DNA from: Williamsia sp.
GTDB taxonomy: Bacteria; Actinomycetota; Actinomycetes; Mycobacteriales; Mycobacteriaceae
Direction of reading: 5' to 3'
Assembly: GCF_016462415.1 (NCBI RefSeq)
Contig: NZ_JAEMTF010000025.1
Coordinates: 1-51,186, forward strand
DNA: 51,186 nucleotides
In this document: piece after piece, positions 42,619 through 51,108 of the stretch
How the letters are laid out: each line of letters starts with the position of its first letter
How positions within the stretch are numbered: the stretch's first letter is position 1
Program-made: the position numbers and the translations under genes
The notes under the pieces: generated by a model
Seen by the model: the letters and a program-made list of their open reading frames with translations, nothing else
Databases searched by the model: none
Told to the model about the DNA's origin: nothing

Positions 42619-44745
42619 ATGACCAGCTACTTCATCACCGGTGCGACCGGTTTCATCGGGCGTCGCGTACTACCGCGCCTCCTCGAAACGCAGCCCGACG
42701 CGACCGTGTACGCACTGGTACGCCCGCAGTCGATCGAGGGCTTCGCCGACATCGTCGCCGGGTGGGACGGGGCGGATCGACTCCATCTGGTGCCCGGCGA
42801 TCTGACGAGCGACGCCCTGGGCATCGCCGCCGACGCCGAGATCCCCGACCACGTCGATCATGTGCTGCACCTCGGCGCCATCTACGACATGGCCGCCGAC
42901 GCGGCGAGTCAACAGGCCGCCAACGTCGAGGGCACCTCCCGGGTCGCCGACTTCGCGCTGGCGCACGACGCGATGCTGCATCACGTCTCGTCGATCGCGG
43001 TGTCGGGCGACCATCGGGGCGACTTCAGCGAGGACGATTTCGACATCGGGCAGCGCTTCCCCACGCCCTATCACCGCACCAAGTTCGAGGCCGAGAAGGT
43101 CGTCCGCGAACGGTCCGGGTTGCGATGGCGTGTCTACCGCCCGTCGATCGTGGTCGGCGACTCGACGACCGGCGAGATGGACAAGATCGACGGTCCCTAC
43201 TACTTCTTCGGCCATCTGCGTCGCCTGGGCGCACTTCCCTCTCGCGCAACGGTTCCCATGCCCGACCTCGGGAACACCAACGTCGTGCCGGTCGACTTCG
43301 TGGCCGACGCGATCGTCGCGTTGCTCGGACACCGCCCGGAGGAGACCGGCCAGGTGTACCACCTCGTCGATCCGGAGTGCCGGTCGATCACCGACCTGTA
43401 CAACGCACTGGCGCCGGCGTTCGGCGGCCCCCACGGGCGCGACGTCCTCTCCCGGCGCATCGTCGCCCCGGTGGTGGCGGGCAGCAGTCGCGGGGTGTTC
43501 CGGACGGCACGCGATCTCGTCGCGCTGCAGCAGAAGGTCCCGCCCGCGGTGCTCGACACGACCGAGCTGCCCGCCGTGTTCACCACCGCGACAACCACAC
43601 CGGTGTTGCATCAGTACGGTGTCTCGGTGCCCGACCTCACCGAGTACGGTCGGAGACTCTTCACCTACTGGGCCGATCATCTCGACCCGAACCGTTTCTC
43701 CCGCAACGATCCTCGCGGACCGCTCGTCGGTAAACACGTCCTGATCACCGGCGGATCGGCCGGTATCGGACTGGAGACCGCCCGAATCTGTGTACGCAAG
43801 GGCGCCACGGTGTTCGTCCTCGCCCGCAAACAGGACGACCTCGACGCCGCCGTGCGCGACATCGGTTCCGACCTGCGCACCGCGGCGTCGGACTCCGACG
43901 TGCCGACCGGATCGGTACACGCCTACGTCTGCGACATCACCGACGCCGAGGCCGTGGCGGTGACCGTGAAGACGATCCTGGCCGACCACGACCACGTCGA
44001 CGTGCTGGTGAACAACGCCGGGCGGTCCATCCGCCGAGCCACCATCAACGCCACCGACCGCTCGCACGACTATCACCGCACCATGGCGGTCAACTACTTC
44101 GGCGCGGTCGAGATGGTACTGGCGTTGCTCCCCCACATGACCGGTCGTCGCACGGGCCACATCGTCAACGTGTCCAGCATCGGCGTGCAGGCCCGCGGCC
44201 CACGGTTTGCCGCCTACGTCGCGTCGAAGTCGGCGCTGGAGGCGTTCAGCGACATCACCGCGGCGGAGACGCTGTCCGATCACGTCACGTTCACCAACAT
44301 CCACATGCCGCTGACCAGGACCCGGATGATCGCGCCCACCGATTCCTACGACAAGGCCCTGGCGCTGACGGTCGAGAAGGCCGCCGCGATCGTGGTCCGC
44401 GGCATCGTGGAGAAGCCCAAACGGATCGACACACCGCTGGGCACCCTGGCGCAGGTCGGCCAGTTCCTCCTGCCCGGCCTGACCGCGCGAGTTCAGCATC
44501 AGGGTTTCCTGCTGTTCGGTGAATCGACTGCGGCCCAGGGCAAGAGCGAGTCCGTGGATACAGCGCGCGCGGCCGGATCCACCGCCGTGTCGCCATCGCC
44601 GGTCTCACCGACGATGTCGATCGTGCACGGCGTGCGCGACCGCGCGCAGGCCGTCGCCCACCCGGTGAAGTCCGCGGTGGTCGACAGCGGCGCGCGCCGG
44701 GTTGTTCGCCGCTCGCTCAACCTGATCCCCGGGGTGCACTGGTGA
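42619..44745 (+). CDS. acrA1: Bifunctional fatty acyl-CoA reductase (AcrA1-like, two SDR domains)
   Basis: A 708-aa enzyme. Domain 1 (residues 1-365) is an extended SDR with SYFITGATGFIGRRVL and active-site YHRTKFEAE, the fatty acyl-CoA reductase part. Domain 2 (about 370-640) is a classical SDR with LITGGSAGIGLETA, VNNAGRSIRR and AAYVASKSALEA. The pair reduces fatty acyl-CoA to aldehyde and alcohol, as in Rv3391. The C-terminal 60 residues are variable. The ATG at 42619 follows AGGA; an ATG at 42598 adds seven residues. It overlaps the next gene by GTGA. Confidence 0.88.
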   Translation: MTSYFITGATGFIGRRVLPRLLETQPDATVYALVRPQSIEGFADIVAGWDGADRLHLVPGDLTSDALGIAADAEIPDHVDHVLHLGAIYDMAADAASQQAANVEGTSRVADFALAHDAMLHHVSSIAVSGDHRGDFSEDDFDIGQRFPTPYHRTKFEAEKVVRERSGLRWRVYRPSIVVGDSTTGEMDKIDGPYYFFGHLRRLGALPSRATVPMPDLGNTNVVPVDFVADAIVALLGHRPEETGQVYHLVDPECRSITDLYNALAPAFGGPHGRDVLSRRIVAPVVAGSSRGVFRTARDLVALQQKVPPAVLDTTELPAVFTTATTTPVLHQYGVSVPDLTEYGRRLFTYWADHLDPNRFSRNDPRGPLVGKHVLITGGSAGIGLETARICVRKGATVFVLARKQDDLDAAVRDIGSDLRTAASDSDVPTGSVHAYVCDITDAEAVAVTVKTILADHDHVDVLVNNAGRSIRRATINATDRSHDYHRTMAVNYFGAVEMVLALLPHMTGRRTGHIVNVSSIGVQARGPRFAAYVASKSALEAFSDITAAETLSDHVTFTNIHMPLTRTRMIAPTDSYDKALALTVEKAAAIVVRGIVEKPKRIDTPLGTLAQVGQFLLPGLTARVQHQGFLLFGESTAAQGKSESVDTARAAGSTAVSPSPVSPTMSIVHGVRDRAQAVAHPVKSAVVDSGARRVVRRSLNLIPGVHW

Positions 44746-45824
44746 CCGACGCGTTCTCCGACAACACACCGGACACCCCGTACGTGGCGGTCGACGTCGA
44801 CGTTCTCGACGCCAACATCGCCGCGCTGGCCGCGCAGACCGCCGGATCGGGCATGGCGATTCGTCCGCACGGCAAGACCCACAAGTGCGCGCAGATCGCT
44901 CGACGCCAGATGGCCGCGGGAGCTGTCGGGCTCACCGTCGCGACGATCGGCGAGGCCGAGGCATTCGCCCGATCGGGGATCGACGACCTGTTCATCGCCT
45001 ATCCGCTCTGGCTCACCGAGAACAAGGGCGCGCGACTGCGCGAACTGTCCGAGCGGACAGCGCTGCGTCTGGCCGTCGATTCCGGCGCCGGAGCAGAAGC
45101 GATGGCACACGCACTCGGCGATGCGCGGGACGCCGTGGAGGTCCTGGTCGAGGTCGACAGCGGTCAGCACCGCACCGGGTGCGATCCCACGGAAGCGGGT
45201 TCGGTTGCCGCACGAGCGTTCTCGGCCGGTCTTCGGGTGGTGGGGGTCTTCACGTTCCCGGGCCACGGCTATCGGCCCGGCCATCGCGAGGAGACGGCGC
45301 ATCAGGAATCCGCGGCACTCTCGACCGCTGCGGACGCGTTGGCGTCGGTCGGGATCGACCCCGTGGTCCGCAGCGGTGGGTCGACCCCCACGGTGGAGTT
45401 CGCCGACCCCGGCGTCCTCACCGAGGTGCGTCCCGGTGTGTACCCGTTCAACGACGCCCAGCAGGTCGCGTTGGGACGGGCCGGCATCACCGACGTCTCA
45501 CTGGCGGCGATGGCGACCGTGGTGCATCGCGAGCCGGGGCGGTTCGTCCTCGACTGTGGCAGCAAGATCCTGGGGACCGAGCGACCCGAGTGGGTGAGCG
45601 GGTTCGGGCTCCTGCTCGATCACCCCGATGCGCAGGTGGTGGCGCTGTCGGAGCATCACGCGACCGTGGTCATCGACGCCCCGGTCCCCGAACTCGGTTC
45701 GGTGTTGCGGGTGGCACCGAATCACGTGTGCATCACCGTCAACCTCGTCGACGACCTCGTCGTGACGGCGGGCGGTGCGGTCGTCGACCGGTGGCCGGTC
45801 CTGGCGCGGGGTGCCAACACCTGA
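44742..45824 (+). CDS. D-threonine aldolase/D-serine dehydratase-like PLP enzyme
   Basis: A 360-aa fold-type III PLP protein (alanine-racemase-like barrel plus beta domain). The PLP Lys is in IRPHGKTHKCAQIA; the C-terminal metal-binding site typical of DTA/DSD1 enzymes is in APNHVCITVNL. It would cleave D-beta-hydroxy amino acids (to glycine and an aldehyde) or dehydrate D-serine; which one is not decidable. The GTG start overlaps the acyl-CoA reductase stop, an unexpected pairing unless both handle aldehydes. Confidence 0.85.
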   Translation: MTDAFSDNTPDTPYVAVDVDVLDANIAALAAQTAGSGMAIRPHGKTHKCAQIARRQMAAGAVGLTVATIGEAEAFARSGIDDLFIAYPLWLTENKGARLRELSERTALRLAVDSGAGAEAMAHALGDARDAVEVLVEVDSGQHRTGCDPTEAGSVAARAFSAGLRVVGVFTFPGHGYRPGHREETAHQESAALSTAADALASVGIDPVVRSGGSTPTVEFADPGVLTEVRPGVYPFNDAQQVALGRAGITDVSLAAMATVVHREPGRFVLDCGSKILGTERPEWVSGFGLLLDHPDAQVVALSEHHATVVIDAPVPELGSVLRVAPNHVCITVNLVDDLVVTAGGAVVDRWPVLARGANT

Positions 45825-45859
45825 TCGGACACCGATCGGTTGTCGGGCACACTGTGGGC

Positions 45860-47143
45860 ATGTCATCTCGTCGCCGGCTCGGTGTGTCGGTGGGCGTCGC
45901 CAGCGTGCTGTTGTTCAGCGGGTGTGCCACCGATCCGGTGCCCCCGTCCACTGCACAGCTCACGAAGGCACCCAGTGTGACGTTCCAACAGATCGGTGTC
46001 GACCAGGTACGCGCGGGAGCGTCACAGGTGGTGACGGCCACCCGGGATCTCGGGGTCGCCCTCACACGTGCGAGATCCGAGAACGCCGGCGCCAACCGGG
46101 TGGTGTCGCCGTGGAGTGCGATGACCGCGCTCGCGATGGTGCGGGCCGGGGCCGGTGGTACCACCGCCGACGAGATGGACCGGGTCCTCGGGCCGTATCA
46201 ACCCGCCGCCCTGGCCGCGCTGATCGGGCAGCTCGACACCGTGGGTGGCGACCCCGGCACGGTCGACGAGAACAATCCGCCGACCCCTCCGGTGTATCGG
46301 CAGGGCACCGGTCTGTTCGCGCAGAAGTCGTTCCCCCTGGGCAAGCAGTATCTCGTGGAGCTGAGCAAGCGATTCGACACCGGTGTCTACCCGGTTGACT
46401 TCGCCACCCCGCAGGCCGCGGAGGCGATCAACGAGTGGATCACGGTCAACACCGGCGGCCAGATCACCCAGGCACCGGTTCCGCCGGACCCGAGGACCGC
46501 AATGAGTCTGTTGAGCAGCGTCTACCTCGGTGCCGCCTGGGAGCGTCCCTTCACCCAGACCGTCGACGACGGCGTCTTCACGACCGCGCCGGGTCGGACG
46601 GTCTCCACGGCCATGATGACGCAGACCGACGATTTCCGGCTGATGCGGGGAGCGGGGTGGAGCGCACTCGAACTCCCCTACGGCGGTGGAGGTCTGGCGA
46701 TGCAGGTGGTACTGCCGAACGAGGGCACCTCGGTGGACTCGGTGCTGTCGGACGCGGTGATGGGTGCGGTGTCCGACGGGTTGAAGCAGGCCCGGCCACG
46801 CGAGGTGTCGGTGACGATGCCGCGCTGGAAGACCGCGCAGTCACTCGATCTGCAGTCGGTGCTCGAAGATCTCGGCGTCCGGAAGATCTTCACCGACGAC
46901 GCCGATCTGACGGCGATCAGCAAGGACGTCTCGGTGTCCGGCGCCGCACAGTCGGCGACGATCACCGTCGGCGAGAAGGGCACGGTCGCTGCCGCGGTCA
47001 CGCAGATCCCCACGATCACCGGTCTGCCGGGTGCCCCGCCGGAGTCGTTCGACGCCGACCGTCCGTTCGTCTACCAGATCGTGGACACCTCGACATCGCT
47101 GCCACTGTTCCTCGGTGTGGTGGCGAACCCGACGGCCAACTGA
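45860..47143 (+). CDS. Serpin-family lipoprotein
   Basis: A 427-aa protease-inhibitor-fold protein. A lipoprotein signal ends at LLFSGC (Cys22), so it should be tethered outside the membrane. The serpin core runs from about residue 55: NRVVSPWSAMTALAMVRAGAGG, then NEWITVNTGGQITQ and the shutter/breach segments. The hinge GEKGTVAAAVT (371-381) has small residues at the positions needed for loop insertion, so it is probably inhibitory. The reactive loop runs to about 395, with the predicted scissile region near residues 386-390 (ITGLP). No P1 arginine is seen, suggesting an elastase- or subtilisin-like target. It is convergent with imuB. Confidence 0.87.
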   Translation: MSSRRRLGVSVGVASVLLFSGCATDPVPPSTAQLTKAPSVTFQQIGVDQVRAGASQVVTATRDLGVALTRARSENAGANRVVSPWSAMTALAMVRAGAGGTTADEMDRVLGPYQPAALAALIGQLDTVGGDPGTVDENNPPTPPVYRQGTGLFAQKSFPLGKQYLVELSKRFDTGVYPVDFATPQAAEAINEWITVNTGGQITQAPVPPDPRTAMSLLSSVYLGAAWERPFTQTVDDGVFTTAPGRTVSTAMMTQTDDFRLMRGAGWSALELPYGGGGLAMQVVLPNEGTSVDSVLSDAVMGAVSDGLKQARPREVSVTMPRWKTAQSLDLQSVLEDLGVRKIFTDDADLTAISKDVSVSGAAQSATITVGEKGTVAAAVTQIPTITGLPGAPPESFDADRPFVYQIVDTSTSLPLFLGVVANPTAN

Positions 47144-47150
47144 CCTCGAC

Positions 47151-48725
47151 TCATTCGTAGACGCCCTCGACGGTCCAGTTCTGCTGCTGGTACCGCAGCA
47201 GCAGCGCACGCGAATCATCCAGCAGGACCTGAGCTCTCGCGTGTGTGCCCACCTGCTCGGACGGACTGGCCCACCAGCGCTCGTCGGCGGGCCACGGACC
47301 GGCCCACCACCGCAGCTCCCAGGTACGCGATCCCCAGATCACCGTGGTCGGCTCGGCGCTGAACACCCCGCGTCGGGTGACCTGCACCGGCTCGTCGTGC
47401 ATGTCGCACACCCGGACCGGTGCGCTGAGCAACACCGACGGGGCCGGCTCGGGAACCCGCCCCGGCCAGGGCGCGTCCGGGTCGGAACGCGGGGTCAGCT
47501 CGTCGCCCAGCGGGATCAGGGTGATCCGCTCGGCCGTACCCCGACCTCCGCTGCGCACCGGCACCCGCACCGCCTCGCCGCCGAGCAGTCCCTGCACCCG
47601 GACCAGTGCGCGTCGGGCCCGGTCGGCCACCTCACCATCCCCGCCGGGGATACCCGCGCCGCGGAAACCGAATTGCAGCGCCCCGGAATCCACCAGTTCG
47701 ACCGGTTCCAGACGCAACGATGCGATAGGGGAATCCGGACGGTCTCCGGCCTTGCCGCTGAGCCATCCGTCGAGTTGCCAGCGGATGCGGTCGGCGGTGG
47801 CCTCCGGGGTCAGCGGCTCGGCGCAGCGCCATGTGCGTGAGGAATGCTGCCCGCTGGTGGTCGTCGCGTGCACGGTGAGTCGGGTGCAGGCCACCGCGGC
47901 CGCCATCAGCGCCCGGTGCAGCTCGTCGGCCAACCGGCGACCCACGAACGCGGCCGCGTCGACCCGGTCGATCGGCGGATCGCACTCGTGGGAGATGACG
48001 ACGTCGGTCGCCGACAGACGCCCCGAGGGCGCTCGGCCCGGCAACCCACGGGCGGCACGATGGGCCACCGTGGCGTCGGAACCGAAACGTGTCGCGACAT
48101 CGCTCGACGCCAACTGCGCGAACGCGCCCACGGTGCGCACCCCGAGCCGCCACAGCAGGTCGATCAACTGATCGCGGTCGTCGGCGGACAGACTCGGCTC
48201 CGCACCGAGTTCCGAGATCGGCAGGTCGGCAAGGAATTCCGCATCGGAACCGGTCGGCACGATCTGTCCGTGCCGGGCGGCGGCGACGCTGGTGAACAGC
48301 TCGTCGGCGATCCCCGTCTGCGACTCCACCCCACAGGCGGAGATCACGTCGATCAGCTTCTCGGCGGCCACCTCCTCACCGTCGAAATAGCGGGCCGCCC
48401 CGGCTGCGGGCAACACCATCAACCCCGGTCGCAGCACCTCGACCGTCGGGATCACCTCGGCCACCGCCGCGACCAGCGGGTCGAAGTACCGACCGTCGCG
48501 GCCGGCGTCGACGGTCACCACGTGCAGGCTCGGACACCGGGCCTGCGACTCCCGCTTGCGCATCCCGCGTCGGACGCCCATCGCGCGGGCGGTGGCCGAG
48601 CAGGTGACCACCCGGTTGGCCGAGATCACCGCCACGGGCTGGTCCGGGGACATGTCGGCGTCGGCCGCGGCGGCCACCGCCGGCCAGTCGGGGCACCACA
48701 CCGCGAGGGTGCGTCGGCCGGCCAT
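47151..48725 (-). CDS. imuB: Mutasome protein ImuB (catalytically dead Y-family polymerase)
   Basis: A 524-aa Y-family polymerase relative that links ImuA' and DnaE2 to the sliding clamp. The N-terminus LAVWCPDWPAVAAAADAD replaces the metal-binding Asp motif of active Y polymerases, so it is not catalytic. The palm/fingers part and little-finger region follow, then a C-terminal domain for partner binding. At the place of the clamp-binding QLPLWG of M. tuberculosis ImuB (352-357) this protein reads QFGFRG (351-356). It lies 13 bp downstream of imuA' and is co-transcribed. Confidence 0.92.
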   Translation of the reverse strand: MAGRRTLAVWCPDWPAVAAAADADMSPDQPVAVISANRVVTCSATARAMGVRRGMRKRESQARCPSLHVVTVDAGRDGRYFDPLVAAVAEVIPTVEVLRPGLMVLPAAGAARYFDGEEVAAEKLIDVISACGVESQTGIADELFTSVAAARHGQIVPTGSDAEFLADLPISELGAEPSLSADDRDQLIDLLWRLGVRTVGAFAQLASSDVATRFGSDATVAHRAARGLPGRAPSGRLSATDVVISHECDPPIDRVDAAAFVGRRLADELHRALMAAAVACTRLTVHATTTSGQHSSRTWRCAEPLTPEATADRIRWQLDGWLSGKAGDRPDSPIASLRLEPVELVDSGALQFGFRGAGIPGGDGEVADRARRALVRVQGLLGGEAVRVPVRSGGRGTAERITLIPLGDELTPRSDPDAPWPGRVPEPAPSVLLSAPVRVCDMHDEPVQVTRRGVFSAEPTTVIWGSRTWELRWWAGPWPADERWWASPSEQVGTHARAQVLLDDSRALLLRYQQQNWTVEGVYE

Positions 48726-48738
48726 CAGTTGGCCCCCA

Positions 48739-49548
48739 TCAGTTCACCACCGACAGTGAGACCGGCTGCACCGCGGGGGAATCCACCGGCGTGGTCGTCG
48801 ACGAACCGGCCGCGACCAGTTGCACGCGGTCGTCGAGGTGCACCACGTCGACGCGGGCATGTGAGCCCCGTGTCCCCCGCCCGCGCGCCTCGACCGACAG
48901 CGACATCCCCGCGATGCGGCCGTGCCCGAGATGGCGGAACGGCAGGTGTCGGTAGTCGGCGACCTGTGCGGTCAGCGACGCCTGTACGCCGGACCACCGT
49001 CCGTCGGTGACCACCAGGGCGGCCCCCTTGGCCCGTGCCCGGGCCATCACCGCCCGCGATCGGGACGGCGGGACCGAGACGCCGCCGAGCCCGACCACGA
49101 CCAGATCCAGGCCGTCGAGCAACACCGCGGCCACCTCCACGGGGTCATATCCGGGCGCTCCGTCGACGGTCGCGATGCGGGACAGATCGGCCCCCATCTC
49201 GGCCGCGGCGTGCAGGCTCAGATGCGGCTGACCGACCACCGCGACATAGCCGCCCGCGGCCGTGATGGCCGCGATCATCGACAGCAACATCGACCGTGCG
49301 CCGTCGACCGAGACCACCGATCCGCGGGCCAGACCACCACCGGGCAACAGCTCCGCGAGCACCTCCGGGATGGGCAGCAACTCCCGCGTGCGCTGCTCCG
49401 ACGCGGACACCGTGACCGTCTGTTGGTTCTGGGGCACAACCGATTTCGTACGTCCGGCCGATGCCGCCGCCAGTCGAGCTCGCAGCATCGCAACAGTGTC
49501 CTCAACCGTCTCTCCGGTATCAACTTTCCCAACATTCACAGGCGACAT
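48739..49548 (-). CDS. imuA': Mutasome accessory protein ImuA'
   Basis: A 269-aa RecA-like protein without a canonical Walker A, as in mycobacterial ImuA' (Rv3395c). Recognisable parts are LLPGGGLARGSVVSVDGARS (the degenerate nucleotide-site region) and LDGLDLVVVGLGGVSVPPSRSRAVMARAR. It serves SOS mutagenesis with ImuB and DnaE2. The ATG at 49546-49548 was chosen by conservation. A LexA box lies 70 bp upstream. Confidence 0.92.
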   Translation of the reverse strand: MSPVNVGKVDTGETVEDTVAMLRARLAAASAGRTKSVVPQNQQTVTVSASEQRTRELLPIPEVLAELLPGGGLARGSVVSVDGARSMLLSMIAAITAAGGYVAVVGQPHLSLHAAAEMGADLSRIATVDGAPGYDPVEVAAVLLDGLDLVVVGLGGVSVPPSRSRAVMARARAKGAALVVTDGRWSGVQASLTAQVADYRHLPFRHLGHGRIAGMSLSVEARGRGTRGSHARVDVVHLDDRVQLVAAGSSTTTPVDSPAVQPVSLSVVN

Positions 49549-49617
49549 GGCACTTCCTCAACCGACTCAGGGCCGCGTGGAAGGTGTGCACAGGGAAGGT
49601 GCGAACACTCACGACAG

Positions 49618-49633
49618 TTCGAACATGTTTTCG
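49618..49633. promoter_or_regulatory. LexA (SOS) box upstream of imuA'-imuB
   Basis: TCGAAC-ATGT-TTTCGA matches the LexA consensus TCGAAC-N4-GTTCGA with one mismatch. It is 70 bp upstream of imuA'. Together with the dnaE2 box it makes the mutasome one SOS regulon. Confidence 0.85.
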
Positions 49634-49730
49634 ATTCTGATCGTAGGTCCGGGGTCCGACAACCGTCAATCGGCGGGGCAGAAGGACCGAAATTCGCGTC
49701 TCACGACCCAGGCGATGCCACGATGTCCCA

Positions 49731-49910
49731 ATGCTGATCACCCTCGACATCGACGACCGCGTGCTGGCCGCAGCACGCGCGCGAGGCCGCAGCGGAATCG
49801 ATCTCCATGGGCCAGCGGTCTCGCTACTGGCGTTCAAGACCCCCGAACAGAAGCCGTATCGCTCGGACGGGTTCCCCGTCTTCGACCTGGCCCACGGGCA
49901 CGATCACTGA
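49731..49910 (+). pseudogene. Short VapB-like antitoxin ORF, probably internally deleted
   Basis: A 59-codon frame starts MLITLDIDDRVLAAARARGR, the typical first strand and helix of a VapB ribbon-helix-helix antitoxin, and ends with RSDGFPVFDLAHG, as VapB C-terminal tails do. The middle helices seem missing: intact VapB proteins are about 70-90 aa. No VapC PIN toxin follows; lower-GC DNA begins right after the stop. I read it as a remnant of a vapBC pair, although a functional short antitoxin cannot be excluded. Confidence 0.5.
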
Positions 49911-50160
49911 CACGTTGATCTTTGAGCGCCGTATGTCTGGGCTTGATTTGCGGACACTCAATCACGCCGACTGAACCGGACGTTCCGCGCATAGGATAGT
50001 TACTCTAGCTTCAGCGCCGTAGGACATGGAGTTTGGGACGACAGTGCAACGGCCAACGTTGGCTAACGAATCAATTAGTAAGCCTAATGAAATCTACTCA
50101 CGTGTCATCCACGCATGCGAGCCTCAACCTGATTGACCAATTTCCTCGAGAGGAGCGACC
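49911..50160. other. Lower-GC intergenic region at the left edge of an islet
   Basis: This 250-bp stretch has no supported gene. It is visibly less GC-rich than the surrounding backbone. Features seen are a -10-like TAGGAT (49992-49997), a perfect 12-bp palindrome GCCAACGTTGGC (50052-50063), and GAGGAGCGACC just before the TTG start of the next gene. Confidence 0.5.
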
Positions 50161-50976
50161 TTGTCATCATGGGTCAAGTCATCCGTTGACGTACTGCAGC
50201 TACTGGTAAACGTCGGCGCATTGGTTGGCGGTGCTGTCATTTGGAAGCTCTACGTCGACAAACTGCAAGCCGCCTTAACTTCCAAGGACGCGGAAATTTC
50301 CAGCGTTGAAAAAAACCGTGATATGTGGAAGGACATGGCACAAGAACTGGAAAAGCGATCACCGGAGCACATGGAAAAGATTCTTAGCGAACGCATAAGT
50401 ATTCGAGAGCAAGAAATCGAACGCTTGATAGAAGACAAAGACCGTAACGCCGAGAATCTCGCCCGTCTTCGCAACGAACAATCGGCACTGCAATCAGATT
50501 TGTCACGCACCCGCGGTTTCCGGCTCATGCTAGCCCTAGAAGAGGGTTACCTTGACGAGCAAGATGAAGTTCTCGAAACTGACGAAGTCTCGCCTGAGCT
50601 GACGGCAAGTGACATCGAAGTGGTCCTATTGGGCGCCGTCGGAGTTGATAGCGGCCAGCTCATGATTACTGATCCGTGCTACATCGATGGCGAATGGATT
50701 GATGACGCCGACGACATTGCTAAGGTGACGGGAAGGGGGTCGCATCTGCAAGTAGCGAATGAACAGAACCAAGCTGCAGCGCAAGGACCATTTTCGTTCT
50801 CCTATTCCGGCGCGGTCAACGCAACGTTAACAGCGGGCTACGGGGAATTGGCGTATAGGAAAGGTCATGCGGGCGCAGGAGTTGTTTTTTCTACGGCTTG
50901 GGGCGACGGATTTTATCCCGTATATGGAGAAATGCATGATGGGCGGATAGTTCGCGTGTACATCACCTCAGAATAA
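50161..50976 (+). CDS. Membrane-anchored coiled-coil protein with C-terminal DPCY-motif domain
   Basis: A 271-aa protein in lower-GC DNA. The start is TTG at 50161, supported by GAGGAG 7 nt upstream. One N-terminal transmembrane helix (about 10-30) is followed by a charged coiled coil (about 32-120: KLQAALTSKDAEISSVEKNR and repeats of E/R/L heptads). A globular domain from about 148 contains VDSGQLMITDPCYIDGEW and ends with GDGFYPVYGEMHDGRIVRVY. This resembles DUF4241-like domains found in phage and toxin-immunity contexts. Codon use and GC differ from the neighbours, indicating recent transfer. No partner gene is visible. Confidence 0.7.
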   Translation: MSSWVKSSVDVLQLLVNVGALVGGAVIWKLYVDKLQAALTSKDAEISSVEKNRDMWKDMAQELEKRSPEHMEKILSERISIREQEIERLIEDKDRNAENLARLRNEQSALQSDLSRTRGFRLMLALEEGYLDEQDEVLETDEVSPELTASDIEVVLLGAVGVDSGQLMITDPCYIDGEWIDDADDIAKVTGRGSHLQVANEQNQAAAQGPFSFSYSGAVNATLTAGYGELAYRKGHAGAGVVFSTAWGDGFYPVYGEMHDGRIVRVYITSE

Positions 50977-51057
50977 TAGCCGGGTTGGCACTACCCCCAA
51001 ATGCGCCGCTAGACAAAGGGTCCACAGACGATGCAGTCACCAAGACAGCAATTAAAG

Positions 51058-51086
51058 TGATGCGATCTCTATCGCACAGCATCTTT
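51058..51086 (+). terminator. Possible Rho-independent terminator at the right edge of the islet
   Basis: TGCGAT (51061-51066) and ATCGCA (51071-51076) form a perfect stem with a CTCT loop. Outer bases GATG/CATC can extend it over a bulge, and TTTT follows at 51083-51086. It lies about 80 bp after the islet gene's stop. Confidence 0.45.
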
Positions 51087-51108
51087 TCGCAAAAACTCAG
51101 CCCCCAAA

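Noticed and set aside
49520-49837. 105-codon minus-strand frame upstream of imuA'
   Set aside because: It covers the LexA box and imuA' promoter region and conflicts with the VapB-like frame; no recognisable protein.
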